This document shows positions 41,402 through 48,963 of a stretch of 64,000 nt of DNA, piece by piece (the stretch's first letter is position 1; every line of letters starts with the position of its first letter). Made by a program: the position numbers and the translations under genes. The notes under the pieces are model-generated. The model was not told the origin of the DNA. It did no database searches and was given only the letters and a program-made list of their open reading frames with translations. The stretch is from JANXSF01 sp043755435 (GTDB lineage: Bacteria > Acidobacteriota > Terriglobia > Bryobacterales > Bryobacteraceae). The DNA is taken from positions 13,805 through 77,804 of the forward strand of contig JAYUSZ010000059.1 of the NCBI GenBank assembly GCA_043755435.1, written 5' to 3'.

Positions 41402-41971
41402 ATGACCAAATTATTGGCACTCTTGACGTTGACGGCAATCGTGGCACTTCCGGCTGAACTGCCGCGCAAGTCTCCAGAATTTATTATCCAGATGCTTAAC
41501 AAGGACGGAAAGCATGCCGACCAAAACAGCGATTTGCTATTGAGCAAGTATCGCGGCAAGGTGGTGGTCATTGAATTCCTCAACCCCTCTTGACCACACT
41601 GCCAGAAAACCGGTCAGGTTTTCCAAAAGCTCTATCAGGAGTTGGGACCCAAGGGATTTCAACCATTAGGAATTGCAGCAGCGGTGGAACACGTCCCTTT
41701 GTTGCCGCAGTTTATCAGGCAGTTCGGCCTAACCTTCCCTGTTGGCTTCACCGAAGGCGATCTGGCAAGGGGCTACTTGCAGATATCAGCCATGCAGCAG
41801 ATGTATGTGCCACATATCGTTTTCATTGATAGGCAAGGTATGATTCGCGAACAGCATGTTGGTGACGACCTCTTTAAGGACGAAGAGACCAACATCCGCA
41901 AGAAGGTTCTGGAACTGTTAAGCGCTCCTCCGCTAGCGGCAGTAAAAAAGGCAGTAGCAAGCAAGAAATAG
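41402..41971 (+). CDS. Thioredoxin-like selenoprotein candidate (Sec-Pro-His-Cys), exported
   Basis: Read with TGA 41591-41593 as selenocysteine, this gives 189 residues: a short signal (MTKLLALLTLTAIVALPAEL), LLSKYRGKVVVIEFLNPS, then residue 64 at the TGA, PHC, QKLYQELGPKGFQPLGIAAA and the cis-proline region MYVPHIVFIDRQGM. The next gene is a close paralogue with CPHC at the same place (C56, C59), so the TGA replaces exactly the first redox cysteine. There are no other stops or frameshifts over the 125 codons after it. A SECIS-like hairpin follows the TGA. Standard annotation would split this into two pieces or call a pseudogene. The likely role is a periplasmic thiol or peroxide redox enzyme of the TlpA/AhpC-TSA superfamily. 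Confidence 0.8.
41591..41630 (+). promoter_or_regulatory. Putative bacterial SECIS element with its UGA codon
   Basis: Directly after the TGA, bases 41605-41611 (GAAAACC) pair perfectly with 41617-41623 (GGTTTTC) around a 5-nt loop GGTCA at 41612-41616. The loop GG lies 19-20 nt after the UGA, the same distance I count in the E. coli fdhF SECIS, whose loop also contains GGTC. A GC pair at 41601-41602/41629-41630 can extend the helix past an internal loop. The corresponding region of the cysteine paralogue (after 42167) does not form this hairpin. Confidence 0.7.
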
Positions 41972-41996
41972 ATAAGGATTCGGTATTCGAACGGTT

Positions 41997-42554
41997 ATGA
42001 AAAAGTTAGTGGCATTTGTGGTTCTGACAGCGATGGCGGCGATACCTGCAAGTCTTCCTCGGAAGACCCCCGAGTACATTATTCAAATGCTGGACGGGAA
42101 CGACCAGTTGTTGAGCAAGTACCGCGGCAAAGTGGTGGTAATCGAATTTTTCAGCCCCACTTGTCCGCATTGCCAGAAGACGGTTCAGACGCTCCAGAAG
42201 CTTTATAAGGAATTGGGGCCGAAGGGCTTCCAGCCCATTGCTATCGCCGCTGGTCTGGATCACAAACCGCTGATTCCTGAATTCATTCGTCAATTCGGAT
42301 TGACCTTCCCTGTTGGATTTACCGACAGAGATCAAGCCATGCCTTACCTGCAAATTTCCAATATTCGGGAGTTCATGGTGCCCCAACTGGTGTTCATCGA
42401 TAAACAAGGAATGATCCGTGAACAGCATGTTGGCGGTGACGAACTGTTCAAAGACGAAGAAACAAACACTCGCAAAAAGGTTTTGCAATTGCTAACCGCT
42501 GCCCCTTTAGCCCCTGCGAAGAAAACGGTCACTGCGGTGGCAACCAAAAAGTAG
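41997..42554 (+). CDS. Thioredoxin-like protein (CPHC), exported
   Basis: A 185-residue member of the TlpA/AhpC-TSA superfamily with signal segment MKKLVAFVVLTAMAAIPASL, redox motif CPHC (C56 and C59) in EFFSPTCPHCQKTV, and the cis-proline segment FMVPQLVFIDKQG. It is the closest paralogue of the selenoprotein candidate 25 bp upstream: LYKELGPKGFQP, FIRQFGLTFPVGF and GMIREQHVG are shared. This makes a tandem Sec/Cys pair. It is expected to be periplasmic. Its substrate is unknown. Confidence 0.9.
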   Translation: MKKLVAFVVLTAMAAIPASLPRKTPEYIIQMLDGNDQLLSKYRGKVVVIEFFSPTCPHCQKTVQTLQKLYKELGPKGFQPIAIAAGLDHKPLIPEFIRQFGLTFPVGFTDRDQAMPYLQISNIREFMVPQLVFIDKQGMIREQHVGGDELFKDEETNTRKKVLQLLTAAPLAPAKKTVTAVATKK

Positions 42555-42578
42555 TTGCACAAAGCTAAACTGGAAACT

Positions 42579-43157
42579 ATGAAAAGAATTTTGATGAGTG
42601 TCCTTGTCGCCACCTGTCTGACGGCATTCCCTTCCTTCGGTGGTCAAATTCCGCGCAAGGCTGACGAGTTGGTCATCAAGTCGTCGACCGGCATGGAAAC
42701 TATGTTGAGCAAGTACCGCGGCAAAGTTGTAGCACTGGAATTCATTCTCACAACCTGTCCGCATTGCCAGCAGAGCTGTAAAATCCTCACCAAAATGCAT
42801 CACGAGTTCGGTTCGCAAGGTTTCACACCAGTAGCTGTTGCAATCAATGAGATGGCGCACATGTACATCACTGATTTCGTGAAGAGCTTCGGCATCTCTT
42901 TCCCAGTTGGTTGGCAAGTGCGGGATAACGCAATCACGTTTCTGCAACACCCCATGATGCAAACCATGATGATGCCCCAGCTTACATTCATCGATAGAGA
43001 AGGGATGATTCGATCTCATTTCGCTGGCGATGGTCCGTTCTTTGCTGACGACCTGAAGCAGGAAGCCAACATGCGCGAACAAATTAAGGCGCTGCTAGTG
43101 CACCCAACGGCCAAAAAAGCAGTACCAACAGTTTCAACTCCAAAAAAGAAGGGGTAG
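42579..43157 (+). CDS. Thioredoxin-like protein (CPHC plus extra Cys), exported
   Basis: The third and most diverged tandem paralogue, 192 residues from ATG 42579 with signal MKRILMSVLVATCLTAFPSF. It has CPHC at C60/C63 in FILTTCPHCQQSCKIL and an extra cysteine four residues later, absent from the other two. LLSKYRGK is replaced by MLSKYRGK, and the cis-proline segment is MMMPQLTFIDREG. The GTG of the TonB receptor gene overlaps its stop codon by one base, so the redoxin genes and the receptor appear to be one operon. Confidence 0.9.
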   Translation: MKRILMSVLVATCLTAFPSFGGQIPRKADELVIKSSTGMETMLSKYRGKVVALEFILTTCPHCQQSCKILTKMHHEFGSQGFTPVAVAINEMAHMYITDFVKSFGISFPVGWQVRDNAITFLQHPMMQTMMMPQLTFIDREGMIRSHFAGDGPFFADDLKQEANMREQIKALLVHPTAKKAVPTVSTPKKKG

Positions 43158-45904
43158 TGCCAAACCGCCTTGCTCTATTTTTTTGGCTGACTTCCACTGC
43201 TTTCCTCTGCGGACAGAGTGCAACTTCCACAGGTACTATTTCAGTTCAAGTAAGCGATCCATCAGGGGCGTCGGTATTCGACGCCCCTTTGCAATTGCGT
43301 CATAAAACATCGGGAGCCATCCGGTCTGGCCGAACCAACCCTCAAGGGATTTTTGTCTTTTCACAACTAACACCCGGTGAATATAATTTACGAGTGGAAA
43401 GGGAAGGATTCGCCTTAATGGAGGCCTCAGGACTGAACCTTTCCATCGGCCAAGTAATCGAACAAAAGCTTACGTTGGCTTTATCAGGTGTAGCCGGGCA
43501 TATTGAAGTGACGGAAAATTCCGGCTCCTTGGAAATAGCGGCAACCGCTTCTAGTGCGGCACTTGGTGATGATCGCATTGAAGAAGCTCCCTCCAAAGTT
43601 CGTAACTATTTCAGCTTTGTTGCGTTGGCACCAGGAGTTTCCAGTTCCCCTCAATCAGGCGCACAGAAAAGCATGGCGGGCATTCGGAATCCTCTTGCAG
43701 ATAGCGGCTTCAGCTTCGGCGGCATGCGTGCACGCAACAATAGCATCAGTATTGATGGCGTCGATAATCGGGATGAAACCACTGGTGGCAACCGCGTGGC
43801 CATCGGTTTGGAAATGGTTGAGGAATTCCGCGTCGCTGGCGTTTCGGTAGGTGCCGAGCTTGGCGGTGCCTCCGGCGGCATCGTTAACATGGTGACCCGC
43901 CCCGGCACGAACATTTGGCACGGCGATGCCACGTTCTTTTATCAGAACGGAGCCATCGGCTCACGCAAGCCTGAAGTAGACTCGGGCATTCGCCCTCGCC
44001 TTAGTCGCTACCAACCTGGAGCATCTCTCAACGGCCCGATCCGCAAGAACCGTACCTTTATTTCCAGCGCATTTGAGACAGAGAGAACTTTTGAAGAGGA
44101 GTGGTCAGAGACTCCACTAAGCGCGGTTACCCCGATTCGCCGGGCGCTTCAGTCCAATTCCTTTGCTAATGGGATTGTCAAGACCCCACTCCGAGGCTTG
44201 TTCCGAACTTCAACCGTTGGCACTGAGTATTCAATCAAAATGAACCATTTGAAGGACGAACACAATTCGGTTTCCGCCCGCTACGCCTATTCCCGAGGTC
44301 GGGTCCTTGGCGATGTGCAAGGCTCCACCAATTTTTCTGACCAATCATCAGGCGGCAACAGCCTTACCAACGACCATTCTTTTGTAGCAAATTGGATGCG
44401 CGTGATTACACCGACAATTGTGAATGACATTCGCCTGCAGGTGGCCCAAAGGTCCCAAGAAGTCCGTCCCAACGTGTACGGTCCGTTGTATGAAATTCCG
44501 GGAGTAATCAGCATCGGCCAATCGCCACGGCTAAATTCCGATCGAGCGGAGAAGCATTTCGAACTGGCGGAAAACTTCAACTTCGTCCATGGCCGCCACC
44601 GTTTTAGCACAGGAATTACGGTGCAGCCGATTAGCCTAGACTCTCGCCTTGCAAATCGTGCCGCGGGGATTTACATCTTCCCTAACCTCGACGCATTCCT
44701 TGCAGCTAGCCCCGATGTATACATTCAAGCCTTCGGCAATCCCACCACGAAAATGCGCACCGTGCCCGTTGGCATGTATATTCAGGACCGCTGGCAAATC
44801 CGGAGTGGCCTAACACTTGAAGCCGGAGCGCGGCTCGATAAACAAGCCATGCCAGCTGGTTTTCCATCCTCATCCACTAACGTAGCTCCCCGACTTGGCG
44901 TTGCTTGGAATCCCAATAAGAAATTGGTGATGCGCGTCGGGTCGGGCCTGTTTTTTGATCGCTATCCATTAGCCTATTTGAACGAAGCGGCTTGGAAGAA
45001 TGGAACACAGGGCTTTGAACAATATGCAATGGGGCAAGCCGCCATCCAGTCATTTCGCCAACTACGCGGAGGCTCGGCTGTTGATCCGCTGCCAACAATT
45101 CCACATTCCATCTATTCCGTGTCCCGTAATTTCCCAAGTCCCTATTCAACCAAAGCCGGCACGGGAATTGAGTACGGTTTTGACAAAGATACAAAACTGA
45201 CTCTTGAGGCAAACATAGTTCGCGGAACGCACCTGCCTCGCATTCGCAATTCAAATGGAATTCTGCCACCTTCCTTCTTGTTGGAACAAACGGCTAACTC
45301 GTCCTATCGCGGAGCGTCCGTCTCCCTAAATCGCCGCATGAGTAAAGAAGTCGCTTACCTGTTCAGCTACGACGTGGGCCGTGTTTCAGACGATGGTTCC
45401 GACTTTGATGAACAGCCAATGAATCCCTTAAACATTCGTGCCGACTGGGCCAGATCGCGACTGCACCAAAAGCACCGCATTGCCATCAGCGCTGTGTTTG
45501 AGATCCCCAATGATGCTTTCGATTTTCTACCAGTCTGGGCGCGGGAAACACTGGAAAGATTCACTATCGCCCCAATCGCTTCCTATGGCAGTGGACGTCC
45601 GCTGAACGGTTTATTGACAACCGATTTCTACCGGACAGGCGCATACCCAATCAATGCACGCCCCAGCGGAACTGGTCGAAATGCCTACTTTGGACCTTCC
45701 ACGGCAACAGTAGATATTCGTCTGATGAAAACCTTCATGACTCATCACGACCGCGCCAAACTGCAATTTGGGATTGAAGCCTTTAACTTGCTCAACCGGG
45801 CAAATATCGTAATCAGCAGTCCATACCTGGCCGAGAGTTTCAAAGGTGCGGTGGAATCCTTGAATCGCCGCCAATTTCAAACCCTGGTGCAATGGGAGTT
45901 CTAA
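43157..45904 (+). CDS. TonB-dependent receptor with carboxypeptidase-regulatory N-domain
   Basis: A 915-residue outer-membrane protein. After a signal peptide (FFWLTSTAFLCG) come a CarboxypepD_reg beta-sandwich (GTISVQVSDPSGASVFDAPL, NPQGIFVFSQLTPGEYNLRV), a plug domain (FGGMRARNNSISIDGVDN) and a long beta-barrel ending in an aromatic residue (QTLVQWEF). This layout is the 'Oar-like' receptor type abundant in Acidobacteria, used for uptake of oligomeric substrates or for adhesion. It starts on GTG 43157 overlapping the last redoxin stop. The ligand is unknown. Repeat copy 2 begins within a few bases of its stop codon. Confidence 0.93.
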   Translation: MPNRLALFFWLTSTAFLCGQSATSTGTISVQVSDPSGASVFDAPLQLRHKTSGAIRSGRTNPQGIFVFSQLTPGEYNLRVEREGFALMEASGLNLSIGQVIEQKLTLALSGVAGHIEVTENSGSLEIAATASSAALGDDRIEEAPSKVRNYFSFVALAPGVSSSPQSGAQKSMAGIRNPLADSGFSFGGMRARNNSISIDGVDNRDETTGGNRVAIGLEMVEEFRVAGVSVGAELGGASGGIVNMVTRPGTNIWHGDATFFYQNGAIGSRKPEVDSGIRPRLSRYQPGASLNGPIRKNRTFISSAFETERTFEEEWSETPLSAVTPIRRALQSNSFANGIVKTPLRGLFRTSTVGTEYSIKMNHLKDEHNSVSARYAYSRGRVLGDVQGSTNFSDQSSGGNSLTNDHSFVANWMRVITPTIVNDIRLQVAQRSQEVRPNVYGPLYEIPGVISIGQSPRLNSDRAEKHFELAENFNFVHGRHRFSTGITVQPISLDSRLANRAAGIYIFPNLDAFLAASPDVYIQAFGNPTTKMRTVPVGMYIQDRWQIRSGLTLEAGARLDKQAMPAGFPSSSTNVAPRLGVAWNPNKKLVMRVGSGLFFDRYPLAYLNEAAWKNGTQGFEQYAMGQAAIQSFRQLRGGSAVDPLPTIPHSIYSVSRNFPSPYSTKAGTGIEYGFDKDTKLTLEANIVRGTHLPRIRNSNGILPPSFLLEQTANSSYRGASVSLNRRMSKEVAYLFSYDVGRVSDDGSDFDEQPMNPLNIRADWARSRLHQKHRIAISAVFEIPNDAFDFLPVWARETLERFTIAPIASYGSGRPLNGLLTTDFYRTGAYPINARPSGTGRNAYFGPSTATVDIRLMKTFMTHHDRAKLQFGIEAFNLLNRANIVISSPYLAESFKGAVESLNRRQFQTLVQWEF

Positions 45905-45907
45905 GCC

Positions 45908-46217
45908 TCAAAGCGCACTACGACATCGCGAACAGACTAACGCAAATTCATTCAACTGGCGTTCCTAATTTCACCTGCTAGACTGCTTTTAAAGGCTCAC
46001 ATTCACGATTCGCAACCGTGTTTGCAATTCAGATTCCGTTTAGTTTAGAACACCAGAGGATTAATCGCCTCGAGGACTCGATTTGTTTGGGAAGTTGCTG
46101 GCCAGCAATTTGCCTTCCTGTAGAAATGGTCTCATAGGTATTGAAAGTGCAGCTTAGTAATATCTTGCAAGCGGTTGAAAAAAGATCAAATTGAGCTGAA
46201 CAAACTGTTGTGATCGC
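45908..46217 (-). repeat. Dispersed ~310-bp repeat, copy 2
   Basis: Fills most of the 373-bp gap after the TonB receptor and is the reverse-orientation counterpart of 6744-7060. The perfect palindrome TTGCTGGCCAGCAA recurs at 46095-46108, flanked by matching sequence on both sides. Read on the minus strand, one frame gives TYETISTGRQIAGQQLPK, compared with TYETLYTGRQIAGQQLPK in copy 1, with no indel between them. At its far end a TTG (45955-45953), preceded by AGGAA, opens a 15-codon frame ending at 45908 that shares the codons TGT TCG CGA and a later AGT with the short frame of copy 1. The function is unknown. Confidence 0.7.
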
Positions 46218-46277
46218 CAATTTTCATGATTCCAGGAAGGACCCAATTGGCTTCGTTTTGCAACTTCTTAATCCAGG

Positions 46278-47225
46278 CTAGGACATCGATTTTTCACGTG
46301 CCTGTAAAATAATTTGATACCTTACTCCGTCATCTTTCAGCCGTTCCTGCAGTCCGCCAATTTGCGTTTTGAGCGCCGCCAAGTCGGCCTTCGAGGTTGC
46401 GATGGAGGCTTGCAGCGCAAGCTTTTCTGCTGCCGAAGCAGCAACAAGTCCGGCAGTCTGACTTTCCGCGTCAGCCAATTGCCCGCGCAACCGTGCCACT
46501 TCTCCGGACCGGTCCTTTGACTTGAGACTCAATGCGTCCCGCTCTTTATCGGCCTCACGAAGTTGCTCTTCCAGACTGTGGATTCGGGCAGACTTTTCGG
46601 CAATCTCCGAAGTCGACTTTGCAACAGCCGCTTCCATTTCCTTTGTCACCTGAGCAACCTTTGCTTCCTGTTCAGTCAACTTCGCGGGATAACTGGAAAG
46701 TTCCCCAAGTCTCACTTCCAGTCCCTTCACGTTGGCCAATCTTACGGCTAGTTCCCCACGCAGCTTACCAAACTCAATATCACGCGACTGCAATGCTTCA
46801 TCTTTGGCTCGAGCATTGGCATCCACATTGGCCATCCGATGTCTTAGCGCATCGGTCTCCGCCTGCGCGGCAACCCAATTCGCCGTTCGAGTTTTCAAGT
46901 CCAATTCCAAAGCAGCATGCTTGGTGGCCCAATCGGTAATGCTCCGCTCCTGGCCAGCCGCTAAAGATTCCCATTCTTTCTGCTTGGCGGCAGCCGCAGT
47001 TAAAGTAGATGTCAATTCCGCCGTTTTCTTGAGTTCTTCGCTCAATCCTTTTTTTGCGGTCGCCAGTTCTGAGGCAGCAGTTTCAAACTGTTGCTTTGCA
47101 GTAAGCAATTGGGAATTCCAATCCGTCTGCCTTTGATTCATCCACCACCAGACTATTCCTCCGCCCAGTGCCGCTGCTGCTACCAGGCAGCCTAAAATCT
47201 CAGTAACCAAATACGCATAACCCAT
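46278..47225 (-). CDS. Membrane-anchored coiled-coil protein, 315 aa
   Basis: A 315-residue protein with one N-terminal membrane helix (residues about 5-28, VTEILGCLVAAAALGGGIVWWW) followed by an almost unbroken coiled coil rich in Ala, Glu, Lys and Leu (for example LEEQLREADKERDALSLKSK). The gene starts 2 bp after the OmpA-family gene upstream, so the two probably work together in the envelope, perhaps as a spacer reaching through the periplasm. No enzymatic motif is present. The family is not specific enough to name. Confidence 0.8.
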   Translation of the reverse strand: MGYAYLVTEILGCLVAAAALGGGIVWWWMNQRQTDWNSQLLTAKQQFETAASELATAKKGLSEELKKTAELTSTLTAAAAKQKEWESLAAGQERSITDWATKHAALELDLKTRTANWVAAQAETDALRHRMANVDANARAKDEALQSRDIEFGKLRGELAVRLANVKGLEVRLGELSSYPAKLTEQEAKVAQVTKEMEAAVAKSTSEIAEKSARIHSLEEQLREADKERDALSLKSKDRSGEVARLRGQLADAESQTAGLVAASAAEKLALQASIATSKADLAALKTQIGGLQERLKDDGVRYQIILQAREKSMS

Positions 47226-47227
47226 TA

Positions 47228-47896
47228 CTATCGAGTCTCCTTAACGTGGAACTCTATTCGGCGGTTCTTTTGCCGTCCTTCTTCGGTGTTGTTATCTGCC
47301 ACGGGATTATCGGGCCCGTGACCTGCTGAAAATAGCCTACTGGCTTGGATGCCTTGTATGATCAAATACTTCCTTACCGATTCGGCTCGTTCCTTACTAA
47401 GTGTTATGTTCAATCCGTGATTGCCTTCGCCATCTGTATGGCCGGAGATTTCCACTGGTTTGTTAGGAAATTGCTTCAACAGTGCGACCATTTGGTCCAA
47501 CACTGCCTTCCCGTTCGATGTCAAATCCGCGCTACCGGTTGCAAATTCCACAACCTTTCCAACGATCACATCCTGAAGCTTCTTCTCCAGTTGTGTCGAT
47601 TCCACTGCTTCGTGTGAACCTGGAGAGATTTTTGTAAGTACATCGAACACGCCGCTGACACTACTAACCGCTTGAATAGCCTTAGTGCTCACCTGAGGTG
47701 AATCGGAAAATCCGCTAAGCGTTGCAATCCGCCCGTCAAACTCCAAACCCGTTGTCGAAAAACCAGCTACCATTAGTGCAGCTTCAGACCTGCTCTTCAA
47801 ATCGATTGGAATTGTGTGAGCATGATGGCTGACACAATAGAAACTGAGTAGTGCCAAGGCGATAAAACCAAGGGCAGAAACGATCCATTTCGGCAT
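47228..47896 (-). CDS. OmpA-family protein with BON-like domain
   Basis: A 222-residue protein. An N-terminal hydrophobic segment (IVSALGFIALALLSFYCVSH) is followed by a short domain resembling BON (VAGFSTTGLEFDGRIATLSG, VSSVSGVFDV) and a C-terminal OmpA/MotB-like peptidoglycan-binding domain. The latter has ATGSADLTSNGKAVLDQM, VEISGHTDGEGNHGLNITLS, ERAESVRKYLI and GRQKNRRIEF. It is likely inner-membrane-anchored and bound to the cell wall. It is cotranscribed with the coiled-coil gene downstream. Confidence 0.9.
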   Translation of the reverse strand: MPKWIVSALGFIALALLSFYCVSHHAHTIPIDLKSRSEAALMVAGFSTTGLEFDGRIATLSGFSDSPQVSTKAIQAVSSVSGVFDVLTKISPGSHEAVESTQLEKKLQDVIVGKVVEFATGSADLTSNGKAVLDQMVALLKQFPNKPVEISGHTDGEGNHGLNITLSKERAESVRKYLIIQGIQASRLFSAGHGPDNPVADNNTEEGRQKNRRIEFHVKETR

Positions 47897-48024
47897 GAAT
47901 CAGAAATCCTCCAACACGGCATATGAGATCTAATTCGTTTTGGGGGAGAGCTAATGCAACTCGATCATACTAGCTTGACGAACTCTCTGATTATACCCTC
48001 TCAGGATCCGGCTTTGGAATCCAA

Positions 48025-48954
48025 CTAGCTGAACATGGGGATGGTATCGAACCCACCGGAGGCTACTGCCTGCTCATAAATATACCCGGCAACCGCCACA
48101 TCTTCCAGCCCCAATCCTACACTTTTGAACAGAGTGATCTCACTCAAACTCTCACGCATAGGGGCTCCTGCCAACTCCTCAACACGGGTCCATCCCTGTT
48201 GATCTAACCCGAGTAAAAGATCGCCAGCTTCAATGCGGCAGGCCTCTACAGAATCGGTGACAATGCGCGCGCAACGGGCCAGCGTCTCGGTCGAAATTTC
48301 TCTTCGAACGGGATTGTTTGAGCCCATTGCATTGATGTGCGTACCCTCGGCCAGATCGGAAACGTGGAACACTGGATCCTTGGCATTGGTCGCTGTGACC
48401 ACAATCGCAGCACCCTCCAAAGCCTCCTTGGCTGAACCAGCAACTGTAAATTGAGCTAGTGCAGTATTTTCCAGGGCAAAGCGTTCACACTTTTCCCGAT
48501 TGCGGCTCCAGATGCGGACATTAGTGATCGCCCTTGCTGCCAGCATAGCTTCCAATTGTGCCTTGGCCTGAAACCCACTGCCGATCAAAGCCAACGTATG
48601 GGCATCTTGCCTGGCTAACAGCTTTGTCGCAACACCGGACGCAGCTCCAGTGCGAATCTGGCCCAATGCGTTTGCTTCAAACAGAGCCAGGGGACGGCCA
48701 GTTTCCGCATCCAGTAGCCAAAATAAGAACCATGCTCCGTGTTTTGGATTAGTGGAATAAACCTTGGTCCCCATGTAGGGACCTGACACACCGGCCATGT
48801 TGTGAAGTGCCGTTCCAGCAGGAGTGAACAAGCGCCGACGTGGCTGATTCTGTGCCTTCCCTAGAGCAAGGTCATGAAAAGCGGATTCCAGCAGTTCCAC
48901 CGCCTTCGCCATTGGCAGAAGGCGGCGGACTGCTGACTCATTGAAAAACAGCAT
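48025..48954 (-). CDS. Ornithine cyclodeaminase / mu-crystallin family protein
   Basis: A 309-residue NAD(P)-dependent enzyme of the ornithine cyclodeaminase family, which includes ornithine cyclodeaminase, alanine dehydrogenase and ketimine or pyrroline-2-carboxylate reductases. The Rossmann signature is LALIGSGFQAKAQLEAM and the substrate region is LGQIRTGAASGVATKLL; further family segments are HINAMGSNNPVRREI and LFKSVGLGLEDVAVAG. Which reaction it performs cannot be decided by eye. It lies 10 bp downstream of aceE on the same strand. Confidence 0.88.
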   Translation of the reverse strand: MLFFNESAVRRLLPMAKAVELLESAFHDLALGKAQNQPRRRLFTPAGTALHNMAGVSGPYMGTKVYSTNPKHGAWFLFWLLDAETGRPLALFEANALGQIRTGAASGVATKLLARQDAHTLALIGSGFQAKAQLEAMLAARAITNVRIWSRNREKCERFALENTALAQFTVAGSAKEALEGAAIVVTATNAKDPVFHVSDLAEGTHINAMGSNNPVRREISTETLARCARIVTDSVEACRIEAGDLLLGLDQQGWTRVEELAGAPMRESLSEITLFKSVGLGLEDVAVAGYIYEQAVASGGFDTIPMFS

Positions 48955-48963
48955 GAATGGTTT

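Noticed and set aside
41402..41593. A separate 63-residue protein ending at the TGA, with a second gene starting at 41642
   Set aside because: Both parts are in the same frame and together match the neighbouring paralogue end to end. The break falls inside the redox motif, so one gene read through TGA is a better explanation.
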